This document shows positions 35,241-45,809 of a DNA stretch of 64,000 nucleotides, in pieces (positions within the stretch are counted from its first letter, which is position 1; every line of letters starts with the position of its first letter). The notes under the pieces are model-generated. The model ran no database searches, was not told where the DNA came from, and saw nothing but the letters and a program-made list of their open reading frames with translations. The stretch covers positions 98,657,912-98,721,911 of the forward strand of contig CM043963.1 in NCBI GenBank assembly GCA_014529385.2, given 5' to 3'. Both the position numbers and the translations under genes were made by a program. This stretch comes from Adiantum capillus-veneris (Eukaryota > Streptophyta > Polypodiopsida > Polypodiales > Pteridaceae).

Positions 35241-35415
35241 GCAAATAACCATACACACTTGCAATACACTCTTCCCTCAAGCTTGGGAATTCCCCTCCAG
35301 CTTCCATGAGCACAGATCTGGTGTTTGCTCACCGATCTCAAGCTTCCACCGAAAGCGAGCTCACCATAGCCGAAAGCTCACTTCTCTGTAGCACTCCATC
35401 TGTCGCGAAGCCAAA

Positions 35416-35427
35416 GCTCTGATACCA
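35416..35427 (-). other. Primer-binding site (initiator tRNA-Met) of the TR-GAG-like element
   Basis: The minus strand reads TGGTATCAGAGC, two bases inside the 5' LTR end. Confidence 0.93.
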
Positions 35428-35429
35428 AT

Positions 35430-35618
35430 TGAAGGGGATCGGGGAGCACCACAGACGGAGAGTGAGAGAGAGAGAAGGAGACACACACACGATGTGGGTG
35501 GGGAGACTCCAAAGAGTGAGCAGCCCCCTATACACTTATGCTATATATAAGGTATACAAGTCAGTGGGCGCCCAGACTCTGGGCGGCCGGGCAAGGCACA
35601 GACGCCTATACCCCAACA
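35430..35618 (-). repeat. 5' LTR of the TR-GAG-like element, with TATA box
   Basis: It matches 31784-31974. On the minus strand it carries TTATATATAG at 35541-35550, a likely TATA box that is mutated in the 3' LTR. A GA/CT-rich run lies downstream at about 35460-35477. Confidence 0.92.
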
Positions 35619-35960
35619 CATTGAAGAATATCTTGTCCTCTATGCATGTGAAGTTTGTGCTCTTCCCCTGTCTCAATCTCTACTGCTACTTCATCTCTTA
35701 CGACATAAGGCACTATTTGAAAACATGCCTCTTGTGAAGCAAGAGATTCATCAACTTCATTTATGGAGCCAAGCCCCAAGTCCTGACTTTGCATCTCCTA
35801 CTCCTGTGTCTCCAAACCATCTGTCATATCTGTGACAGAGACTACACTTATTTGATCACTGCTCTCTAAGATACTGGAAGCTTGAGTTGAAGAAAGCCCT
35901 CTCCCTCTACGACCTCGTCCACGAATTGAAGGACTTGCAAAACAAAACCAAAAACAATTT
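35619..35960 (-). CDS. Methyltransferase copy 1, N-terminal coding region
   Basis: Minus-strand frame with RGRGRRGRGLSSTQASSIL, SSDQISVVSVTDMTDGL, one in-frame TAG near 35800, then QSQDLGLGSINEVDES, EACFQIVPYVVRDEVAVEI and RGQDILQC at the insertion site. The frame continues into 31783 once the retroelement is ignored. The Arg/Gly-rich start may be nuclear or nucleic-acid binding. The first exon and true start are not resolved, and the TAG suggests decay unless it is intronic. Confidence 0.5.
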
Positions 35961-35975
35961 ATTTACTTCACTAAA

Positions 35976-36541
35976 ATTCCCTCTAGGCGTCCATGCCGAC
36001 GCGGATGCCTTGAGGCAATTCAAAAAATCAAAACTTTATCTTATTGATCTCCACCTAAGCATCTATGTTGGCTTGGATTGCTAGAGGGGAGCTAACAATT
36101 TTAAAAAAAGCATGATCAATTATACAATTTAATCTTGAGAAATTCCCTCTAGACATCCATGTTGGCGTGGATAGCTTGAGGGAGCTTACTGAGCTTCATA
36201 AAACATGATTAAATTCAATGCGAGAAAGAATCACTACCCCTAAACCAATGTCGCAAGAAACTCCTTCTAGCCATCCATGCTTGCGTGGATGGCTTCAGAT
36301 AGTTTTAAGAGAAGCTATGCAGCTCTAAAGATTCTCAGAGAGAGCTTATAAATAGGTAGATTTTCACATTCAAAACTCCTTCTAGCCATCCACGCTGGCG
36401 TGGATGGCTACAGGTAGTTTAGGCTTAGAAACATAATGATAAGAAAGCCACACAGAAGTCCTGGCAGAGCCTTGGCAACTTATCCCAACACAAGCCCTTG
36501 GGTTTGAGTTTCCGCCATGATTCTCCTATAAACTGGCTAGA

Positions 36542-36599
<58 letters not shown>

Positions 36600-36847
36600 G
36601 GGGGGTGCACTACCCCTCCAACATCTCTCTCGGGCTTTACAAAGAGCGTTACAGTTACAGAAAGCTTCTAATTCCAATTCAAGCTTTACAGGGTTCAATT
36701 CCAATTCAACCTTTACAGAGACCGTTACACTTACAAGAGGGTTCTAATTTTAATTAAAACATAAGCCTTACAAACATAGCCTTAAAACATTGAAAAAAAA
36801 AACTACCTGTAGCCATCCACGTCGACGTGGATGGCTATAGGTAGTTT
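35976..36847. repeat. Six dispersed hairpin-forming palindromes
   Basis: Imperfect inverted repeats of 40-47 nt with the core CATCCACG-CGTGGATG lie at 35976-36020, 36049-36090, 36142-36183, 36259-36305, 36374-36420 and 36801-36847. They grow more perfect to the right: the last is an almost exact palindrome centred on GTCGAC. All share flanking C(T)CCTTCTAG/CTACAGGTAG arms. They lie in the 5' region of methyltransferase copy 1, between it and the divergent transposase gene. Confidence 0.85.
36545..36595. repeat. (CT)n microsatellite
   Basis: About 25 uninterrupted CT units between palindromes five and six. Confidence 0.95.
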
Positions 36848-37304
36848 ACAAATCTACCTGGCAGGAGGTTTTCGGGCCGAGGTAGACTCCCTTCTCCCCA
36901 TGGCCGAGGTAGAATCCCTTCTCCCTTCTCCGAGCTTGGTTCGAGTTGTGAGGGCTGCTGAACGTTGAGGGCTTGAGAGATTAACTCATTAGACTTGAGA
37001 GATATAAGTTAATACAGCAGGCCTGTATGCAAGAGAGCGTCAATGGGCGCAGGCAAGAAATCCTCAGTGGGTGCAGGCAAGGAGCGTGCAGGTAGTATGG
37101 ATAGTGAAAGGCGTAGGGAAGCAACAGTTGAGAAGTAGCGTGAGCGTGCAGGCAAGGAGAGTGAAAGTGCAAGAAAGCGCAGCAAACGGCAGGTAAATTT
37201 CACAGATAGAGATGCTGAGAGAGAGCGCTGCAGAATCGTTAAAATTAGGTGTCTTACATGCTTTAAAAAAATACAGTAGGGGCCAGGGCCCTTTCATATT
37301 ATGA

Positions 37305-37308
<4 letters not shown>

Positions 37309-37370
<62 letters not shown>
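37309..37370. repeat. (CT)n microsatellite
   Basis: About 31 CT units in the spacer between the methyltransferase and transposase genes of copy 1. Copy 2 also has long CT/GA tracts in the equivalent spacer. Confidence 0.95.
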
Positions 37371-37372
<2 letters not shown>

Positions 37373-37530
37373 AGGTAATAGTAGTAAGGCTCGGCAGTTG
37401 AACCACCACACCTAAAGATGCACCCATTCGCTTCATTACTTCCCTGAACTCGTTAATGATGACGTGGAGTTGTCCGCGTATATAGCTTGTTTAAAGAGTA
37501 AATATGAAACCATGAGCAACCCATTTAAAA

Positions 37531-37885
37531 AATTACCAAAATACCCTTACATCTATTTTGATTGGACTGTTCAAGATTTTCCAACCTTTATTGTTATTTG
37601 ACAATTTAGATCCGTTTTTAAGTTCTTAGCATGTAATTTGTCACAAATTACTATGCAAAAAGGGTAAAATTATATCTAAAAATAAAGAAGAAATTACTCT
37701 CCAAAGCCTATGTAACATACCTAAACTCTCTTTTAAGCAACTTGTATTCATAGACAATCAGTCTTCTTATGAAAAGCTACAATTTTTTTTGCCTTTTAAG
37801 AAATTTAATCTCACGACAAGGGGTACTTTGGGAATTTTGGAAAACTTGAAGGGCATTTTAGGAATTTGTGACAAAATATTAGGTC
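37531..37885. repeat. Conserved spacer block of the two-gene unit, copy 1
   Basis: It aligns with 57999-58320: starts TACCAAAATACCCT, shares TTTGACAATTNAGATCCGTTT and TCTTATGAAAAGCTACA, and ends GGAATTTNTGACAAAATA. The two ends of the block are roughly inverted (CAAAATACCC versus GGGYATTTTRGGAAT), so it can fold back. It lies about 700 bp upstream of the transposase start in copy 1 and about 600 bp in copy 2. Confidence 0.75.
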
Positions 37886-38587
37886 TTTTTTGGGCCTTTT
37901 ATTAACTAAGAGCAGCCATGAACTGACACACCCCCATCCTTTAAACCTAAGCTATTGACGCTTTCTCTGTCTATCGATCCCCCCATATAACTGTGGTGTA
38001 GCTCCTTTTAATTTCATTGGTGGCCTCTCTAACAAACTAAATAGGCAACCACTCTTTTCAGCACGCAAAAACTTGTCTTAGAATTTAATAAACCAAAAAC
38101 ACTCAGCAGTGTGTAAACACCCTTAACTTCGGCATGGGATATTGTGCATGGGACATTTAACTGGGTAGGTGAAGTTCGGTTGTCATCAATATGTTCGATT
38201 GACTGAAAATCGTAAAACTCAAAGAATTAAAAGCAGGCTCGTGTTTTAGTGTTTTAAAAATTAAAAGCAGGCTCGTTTTTTTAGTGTTTTTAAAACTAAA
38301 ACTGGTTCTTTTTAGTGTTTTTAAAACTAAAAGTAGACTCGTTTTTTAAGCACTTTATATTCTATGTTTGGACTATATTATATAGTGAATTATTATTTCT
38401 AATATATATTTTATAAAACAATAATTGTTGTTCATGAGAACACGAACGTGCAATATTCCTGGCGGCTTGTGTCCCATGGATAGAATTTTAAGGATATCAA
38501 TCTATTCTATTTACACCCGCCGTATCAATCAGAACCATGCCACTGCTCTTTGATATTCTTACCTTCTGCTAAACACACTATTAACCC

Positions 38588-41500
38588 ATGGGGAGATGCA
38601 TTACAGTTTTTGGTCCAGGGCGTGGACAAAAGCTAGTGCTTATGTTTGATACCATAATTTATTCTTTGACAGTTGCTTCTTTGCAAGAACATTTTGAACT
38701 ACGTGATGCTAATTTCTGTCTTCGTCCACTAACATTATCTGGACCGCAAGTCAAGGTAGAAGCTACTATATCATCAGATGGTGAGCAAACTTTTATGCTT
38801 GATCATGAACAACACCAGTTCTACAAGGTGGATATGAGAAGTGAGGATCAGATTGATGCTGGCATTGGCAGAGTTTCTCAAGACATGAAAGACAAGAAAG
38901 TACCTCTTTTTGAGATCAATGCAAGTGTTATTGACATGATTAAGTGCATGCCATTGCAAAGCAATTTATATATTGCCCTCCATCAAGCCAAGAAAGTGGT
39001 CTGTACTGATGGCTACCAGCTCATTATGATGGGTATATTACTTTTGAATTACCGCCACATCTAGTAATTCTTCAGGTATGAGTAGTATGGAGCAAAGACA
39101 TGATAGTCACATGTGGACAGAGTATGTCACTTGTAGCAGTGATAGTTTTAATGGCATTGTCAGATTTAGTAGATGCTCTGGGCATTTGTGCTGCATCAAC
39201 ATTGATTGTCCATTTTATTTGCGCTCAAATATGTTCAATGAGTCTCAATGGTGATGTCGGCTTGTTAAATCCAGTCCTAAAGGATTGATCTCTTCTCAGT
39301 ATGGCACACTGGTATGAACTCATTGTGGAAAAATTCCCGAATGTGTATCTATATGTCCTGTAGTTATTTACTATTGTTTGCCTAGAGATAAGCATAATTG
39401 TACTAGGTGTGCTTTGCATCTTGGAGAACATAATCATCCATGTGCAGAAGGGAGGAGTCAGATGGTTGAAAGTCACTTAGATGAAATGTCGCTTGATCGA
39501 GCAAGTCGGGACCCTTTGGTGACTGCGAAACAATTGGAGCGGGCCACCACTAATGATCTTATCATGGAAAAGCTTATTGGACCAGGTTCAACTGCAAGTG
39601 CTATGATTGAAGATTTAGAATTTGCTGGATTCCTTGACAGTATGACTCCCCTGTCAAATAAAAGGAGAGTCGAACAAAGTTTGGAGTCTGCAAAGATCAA
39701 AGAATATCACTTCAAAAGGTCTTGAGGCAGTGCTTGACTTGAAAAGCAAGTGCGGATATCCTTTTATCCATAGTGTCCTTTTTCCAGGCCAATTGGGTGA
39801 TAAAGTACAACCTCATGTATCTAAAATGTCAATTAAGGGACCGGGCAGTGGAGTTGATTTGGTGAATCGCATGCGTCTTGGAGGTAATTTGGAGCAAATG
39901 TGGGTGCACTTTGATCATGTTCACCGTGTTCAAGGATGGCTGACTATGTCAGCGCATGTCTATGACCCTTATGTACGAGAGCTACTCACCATTGCAACCT
40001 GCTAAGTTTAGCGTGGAAAATAAATATGCTCAGATTGAATTTTGGAAGATGATGAACAATGTGGTTAAGCAACAGGGTTTTGATAAGCAAGAGTTTAGGG
40101 GATTTATGGCAGATGAAGCCAGTGCCAATTGGATTGCTGTGCGTACTGTTTATTTTGGAGGAGCAAAGAAGTCTACTCTAGACAAAGAGAGATCACGTTT
40201 GTTTCATTGGGAGAAAAGTATGGTTCGACATACTGTCAAGTGCATCCGTCCAGCATTTCAAGAGGAGCACAAGATTTTGTGTTTCAAGTGGAGAACTGCA
40301 CCTACAGAGAATGCGGCTGAGCATTGTAAGGGAGAGCTTAGAAGATTTTGGAAAACAGGAATGGCCATTGAAGGGGAGATTGCTTCATTGGAGACATGGT
40401 TGGCTTGGTGGGATGTACGAGTGCCTCATTGGGGGGAAAGATTTGTATCACAAGATGCTGCAGGTGTCTTTGTCCCTAACACAAACTTGTCTGAGTCAAA
40501 ACATGCTAGTATACGTGCCTCGGTTGGTTACAAAGATCACATAAGTTTGTATGAGGCAGCATGTGCAGATATGGCTTTAGGTGTGCTTCAAAGTGTGAAA
40601 TATAATGCCTATTTGAAAGGTGTTGGGAGCTCCACTAGTCTCGGCATTAAAGATGGCAGATCGCTTCATGAACATACCTTCATCTGCTTCCGTGGCAGAT
40701 GGAAAGAAACTAGTTGACCTCACACATTCTTCAATGCATGAAATGGGTGTCAATAGTCCTGAAATGAATAGACTCTATACTCCAAGAGAAGAGTATTAGA
40801 AAAAGGAGGCCAATTTTTGCTGATGCAAATATTGTCTTGGAGGAGGATAGCCACAGGCCAGAGTATGTTACAATGACAACTTCAATTGGTGGGCTTCAAC
40901 ACAAAAAAAAAGCTTCAAAGGATGTCCCATATCCCGAAGTAAATGTAGCAAAGTCAGTTTGGGCAATAAGGAGAACAGATCCTGGGCGAAAGATGACTTG
41001 TTTTGGTGTGGTGTCAAAAGATGGAGATCGATGTGGGCGGTTCATTAATGCCTGTTCAACGGATGCCAAAATAGGGGTGCCAGCTCCTTGTTTTTGGGGT
41101 CGCAGGAAATATCCTCCATCTGGTTCACAATTGGGAGGCCTTGTGGAAGGGTTCATTTGGTTTTGTAAGTCCAATAACATGCACACCTAGAAGGTTCACA
41201 GCATAGTCGAAGGGCCACCAGGTCCAGCTCCCGGTGTTTGGGTGGTCGTAGAGGGCACAAATTTGCAACCTCAACAGGTAACGCAAATGCAATCCAATGG
41301 TTTTGTTTTGCAAGCAGGAGTTACATCAGCATCAAGAATGCATGAAACAGTTCCATTGAACTAAAGAGTTGCTAGCAGCATCCATCCCAAATTTAGAGAT
41401 GGAAAGATTGTGAAACGGAGATCACGATTAACAAAGGAGTTTCATGGCAAGATTGAAGTGGGTAGAACTATGGCAGCAGAGTTGGTGCGAGAGGTCATCG

Positions 41501-42465
41501 TGGTTTTCAATGAAACACATGTTTTCTATGTTAATACTGTGGGGTCAAGTGCAAAGGGAGTGACATACTTCACAGGTACAATCATTCCATGATTTAAAAA
41601 CTCTTCACTTATGAGCATCGTCAACATGGTGGCATTTTATTTTCACTAAGCAATTTAGCTTTGTTATGCAGATCGAACAGTCCGGTCGCTCTTTCGGCTC
41701 ACAACGAGATGTTAGAATGAAAGAGAAACGTGAGTTCTATTGATTTATGTAAGAATCATAGTCTTCATTGTTTAGTTTGTTAATATGGTCTTGTTGTTCA
41801 AAAAAAAGAAGTGAGATGTCTACAGAGGAGGTACTAGACTTTGCCACGAGTTTGAAAACAAAAATATTGCATGTCTCGAACTTGCCACTAGCTACAATAC
41901 CATCTACTGGTAATTTATAATCTTGGGTGAATGGTTGTTTAAGTATGATTCAAGAGCTTTCATGCTTAGTATATGTTTTGGTTTTGTAGTTGGCGGTGGC
42001 GAGCGTGTCCAGATTTTGCATCTTGGCTGGGACAAGACAGAGGATGACTTGAAAAATGCATTGTTGAGCAATGCCAGGCCTCACGTGGTGGAGAAGTGTC
42101 TGATGCCAATGCGAGATGGTCTAGCTCTGATTCATTGGTGAACACATCTATTCTTTTCCTGCCATCAAACATGCCTGTGTATGGGTTGTCTAAAACAGAA
42201 GTCCCTGTTTGGAACAAGATGGAAGCATGCCCTTTTGGATAACTCGCACGTGACAATGTCAGATTTTCCTCGATGTACTTGCGAGGATTTTCAAAACCGG
42301 GAAAGCAAGCGCCTTGTGTATATGCCATGTAAGCACATTTACTTCATATTTCTGCAAGTACTTGGCCTTCACCCCCATGTTCATGAGTTCATGCATCAGG
42401 CGGCTTTAACGAAATTGGAGTTAGTCCAAGCACTTGGAGGTTCACGGGTGCTGCTGCAGCCTTAA
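38588..42465 (+). pseudogene. MULE-like DDE transposase with zinc clusters and C-terminal SWIM finger, copy 1
   Basis: Putative transposase of the two-gene unit. Codons run from 38588, with an intron near 39036-39075 (G|GTATAT ... CTTCAG|GTATG). A Cys-rich segment includes CSGHLCCINIDC (about 39180) and CTRCALHLGEHNHPC (39395-39440), a His-rich cluster seen in MULE proteins. The catalytic region has MSAHVYD (about 39960), GFMADEASANW (about 40105) and NTNLSESKHAS (about 40485), candidates for D, D and E. A second Cys cluster (KMTCFGVVSKDGDRCGRF) lies at about 40990. The C-terminus has a SWIM finger, CTCEDFQNRES...PCKHIYF (42275-42340). Frameshifts near 39725 and 40000 and a stop at 41190 mark decay or unresolved introns. 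SWIM plus DDE points to Mutator-like elements, but another DDE superfamily is not excluded. Confidence 0.7.
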
Positions 42466-42889
42466 AGGCTTGTGGAACTTGCTATGGTTTTATAGAAGTA
42501 GTTTTTTCGGTGGTATGAGCTTATGACTATTAACTTTTGCCCCAAATATTCTAGTGCGGAAGTATCTTTTTTGTTGCACTCTCCATTTTGATATGTAGAT
42601 GCAATACACCTTTTTGGTTAATTTCAATGTTGATGGAAGGTTTTTGGCATGTGTTAGAAATAGAACAATTTAAAATTATTTTTGTAGGTTAAGAAACTAA
42701 GTAGGGAGTATCTCTAACCAACAAAAATCCAAGATATTGTGGTGTGTTGTCGACTCTGCCTACACGACCAAACCAAGTGTGCCTCTCTCTCATCCGGTAC
42801 CTCCTTATATTACCATCAAGCAGTTACAACCATAACATGTCTGACCACACTAGGTGGCCGGACTCTACCTACACAACCACAACCACCAC

Positions 42890-43215
42890 AATTTATACAA
42901 CTAATATATTGCACAAGAATATGAAAAAACATTGTAAGTTTTGCAAAGTTTATGGTTTGCGTAATTTTGTATTACAAGGATATCAAAAAAAAGTTTGCGG
43001 TTTGCGTAATTTTGTATTACAAGGATATCAAGAAAAAGCTTATGGTTTGCGTAATTTTGTATTGCAACTAATATATTGCACAAGGATATCAAAAAATTTT
43101 GTATTACAAGGATATCAAAAAGAAGTTTATGGTTTGCGTAATTTTGTATTACAACTAATATATTGCACAAGGATATCAAAAAAAATTATTAGTTTTGCTC
43201 GGTTTATGGTTTGCT
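42890..43215. repeat. Minisatellite of ~50-70-bp units
   Basis: The unit GGTTTGCGTAATTTTGTATT followed by ACAAGGATATCAAAAA recurs five times with variants. Some copies insert CAACTAATATATTGC. Long frames across it on both strands are by-products of the repeat. Confidence 0.85.
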
Positions 43216-43365
43216 CGCTTTCATTGGCTCGAATTTTGGGATTCCTCACAATGAGGGATTCGGCTTAACCTTGGAAGGATAGCATTGACTTGATTTCAAC
43301 CATTGAACATAGAGTATTTTTCAAATCTTAAGCAACTCTTGCAAGAATTTGCAGAGGAGTTATCT

Positions 43366-43618
43366 AAAAGGGGGATCAATGTTACCATATACATGTGGTA
43401 GTGATGTTTGTGAACACACTTAGGACCGCCGGGGCATTTTTTCCCTTATTAGGAGGTTTTCCCCCCCGTGCATTGTATATACGTCTATCACTCTAGGGAT
43501 ATCTCATCTTTCCATTGCACACTACATAATACACGTTTCGTTGTGTGTCTTGAGCTCCCTTCGTCTTCTCCAAGTTGTGTGTGTTTTCTTGCATAATTCC
43601 AACAATTGGTAACAGAGC
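43366..43618 (+). repeat. Copia LTR flanked by PPT and PBS
   Basis: AAAAGGGGGA (43366-43375) precedes TGTTACCATATAC at 43380. The LTR ends TTCCAACA at 43604, followed by TTGGTAACAGAGC (43606-43618), a one-base variant of the initiator-Met PBS. The LTR is 225 bp with TGTATATA near 43473. A PPT upstream and PBS downstream of one LTR is what a tandem pair of elements sharing an LTR would leave. No gag or pol is recognisable on either side. Confidence 0.6.
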
Positions 43619-43619
43619 A

Positions 43620-45240
43620 GGTTGCATCCTCACGGGCTTAGTCGCCAGCAGCTCCAACACATGTTCGAAAGGGGGAAGTCGGAAAACCACCAGCACACTC
43701 AGTGAATGCCTCTCTATAGCCCAACATCTGTCAGCACCCCTATCCCCCATTTAACACACATCTCGCCCATTTAACACACATCTTGATACACAATATGCAA
43801 CCTACTATTGTCCATGCCCGTACCCAACGAACCCTAGCTGTAATCGGCTACCAAGCATACGACCATGGTTCTCGACTATGACTTTTCAAAGCACCAAATA
43901 CCATAGAAAGTCAATCAAAAACTTGCAAGGTCCCTGACATGCATAAGTTTCCTCACATGTAATTGGTACCCTCTTGGCATACCAAACTTCCCCTCTTTAT
44001 ACACTCATACATCTGATATATGTCGAAAGCACATGTGTATAGCATACTCCACTCAACACAAAAACAAGAGAGAAAGGTGGAGAATAATTAAAGCAGATAC
44101 TTGGATTCTAAAGAGAATGAGTATGCCGACTAAATTGGTCACAATTGGAGGATGGAAAATGGAAAATATTCTGCAAAAAGAACTCTCTCCTTCCTTGCAG
44201 GCCTTGCAAGGATTACCTCTCCTTGGTGCTCACGTAATCTTGAGAGAGAGGAAAACAAATGAATGCCCTTCTTGGTAGGGGGTGGCCTCCCCTCTCAACT
44301 GGCACCCCTCTGACGGCTATTTGTAACGCCCAGAATTACCACCGAATAGCTCTTATTTTGTATGAACATGGCACCCTTTAGCCTACAGTGTTTGGGTTTT
44401 TACTTTGAAGCTTTTGGGCTCCCCGCTGCATACACTGCCTCCTCCTTTGAAGCCGGGTAGCCCCTCTAAACTGTAGCACTCTTTGGCGGCTCTCTCGACA
44501 GCCTTCCTTTCCCCGCCCCTTGCCAACTTGCAAGCATCCCTTTTCTTATACAATTGGCGGCCCTACACAGACTCCCAGTAACCGCCCTCCAATCCAGCAC
44601 TCTTCAGCCAACCCGACCCGTCCTCCACATTTTGACTACTGTCGACCCCCTCAATCGAGCCCTCCTCCCTTCTTCTCAATGCCAGCCCTGCGGTTGACCC
44701 CTTCTCTACTTCTCACACCATGATATGATCTTCAAGCCCTGGCGGCCATCCCAATCCGCAACTTCTCAGCCCGTCCTCTCCACCTTGGCCCTTGCCAACC
44801 TGCAGGAGTCCATCCTCAGGCAAGCTCTTTGCCTTCAACACCTGCTCCTTCTGTGGCCGGTCTCGCAACCCTGCTCGCCTCAAGGCGGCCCTCCTTTTTT
44901 TACTGTAGTCGACCACCTTCCTGAGTGCCCTGCGGACAGCTCCTCTTATGCAACCCGAGCCGCCCCCTCTCTCTTGGGCCTTCATGCATCCTTCAGTGGT
45001 GCGGCTCTTCCTCCACAAGTGGATGAGCCCTGCTCCTCTTTGCTTTTGCATGGCCACCAGGTGGCGCCCTTTCCACTGAGAACTGCAGCACCCCCTGCTC
45101 TCGGAATCCCATACAGATGGCGCTCCACCCTTCTCACCACTGGCACCTCTCTCGTCTGCAACTGGCGACTCTTCCACTCTTGAACAGCAGCTCGTTTGTT
45201 TTTTTTTAGCATGGCTATTTGAAGGAAATATTTTTTTTTG
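43620..45240. other. GC-rich island without a recognised gene
   Basis: The part at 44280-45190 is clearly richer in C than its surroundings, with Pro/Ser-rich frames on plus (44725-45183) and Arg/Gly-rich frames on minus (44713-45177). These mirror each other and show no domain. Repeated CCCTCT and CGGC motifs suggest an old LTR or leader sequence. Confidence 0.4.
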
Positions 45241-45809
45241 ACTTATGGCCTGGACAACTTTCCCACGAGCAAAGTGTCGATCGCGACCAAGTAATCATGT
45301 TTAGCTCTGCATGCCTTAGCACGGGATTTAGGCTCTTGTGCCAGGGCCATCATGGCCGCAAGTAAATATAAATCGCTTCTCAAAGTCGATCCTCTGATGT
45401 CGAGATCTCCGCTGGGTGCCACCATTACTTTCAATTGGTCAATATGTGCCTTCTTTAAACTCTCTGACCCATTGAGTTAGAAAAGCACCTTTGACCTGCT
45501 AAACGCCACATATTGCATATACATCCTGAGGACACCAGCTCAAAATTACACCTATCATGCGTCCAAGCACCCTGTTTTATCACTCTGTCTGCTGCTATGC
45601 ATTTGTTCCTGGCTATTTCCTGGGTCGACATGACTTGGGCGCACCATCATTGCCCACCCCCTCGTTGAGCATTGATGCTCAACCACAGTATTATTTAGGT
45701 AAAATAGGTATGTATAGAGAGAATGATATAACATGGATATATAGATTGCATAAGGAATAGAGGCTATATAGATAGGATAGAGATAGAGAGAAAATTGTAT
45801 GCTATTGCA

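Larger units (their letters stand above)
31784..35618 (-). mobile_element. Young non-autonomous copia-type element encoding only gag-protease-like protein (TR-GAG-like)
   Basis: Complete 3.8-kb insertion on the minus strand. It has LTRs of 191 bp (31784-31974) and 189 bp (35430-35618) with TG...CA ends and only a few differences. The target duplication CATTG is at 31779-31783 and 35619-35623, the initiator-Met PBS at 35416-35427 and the PPT at 31975-31986. The interior has a ~1.5-kb leader and a single 591-codon ORF. Integrase, reverse transcriptase and RNase H are entirely missing, so it must be mobilised by another copia element. This fits the published TR-GAG class. It sits inside an exon of the methyltransferase gene. 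Confidence 0.92.

Noticed and set aside
35976-36847. Palindrome array considered as a CRISPR-like array
   Set aside because: Spacing is irregular (about 50-430 bp), repeats are imperfect hairpins rather than direct repeats with uniform spacers, and the DNA is eukaryotic.
38588-42465. Transposase copy 1 considered as a FAR1/FHY3-type host transcription factor
   Set aside because: It shares SWIM and DDE-derived organisation, but it is multicopy, frameshifted and linked each time to the methyltransferase gene, which fits a transposon better.
42744-43268. 174-codon frame with repeated LRNFVLQGYQKK-like units, and its minus-strand partner
   Set aside because: Both come from the minisatellite; the unit length varies and there is no support for translation.
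44713-45183. Two overlapping ~150-codon frames on opposite strands
   Set aside because: They mirror each other in a GC-rich stretch, have low-complexity Pro/Ser or Arg/Gly composition and no domain, promoter or splice evidence.
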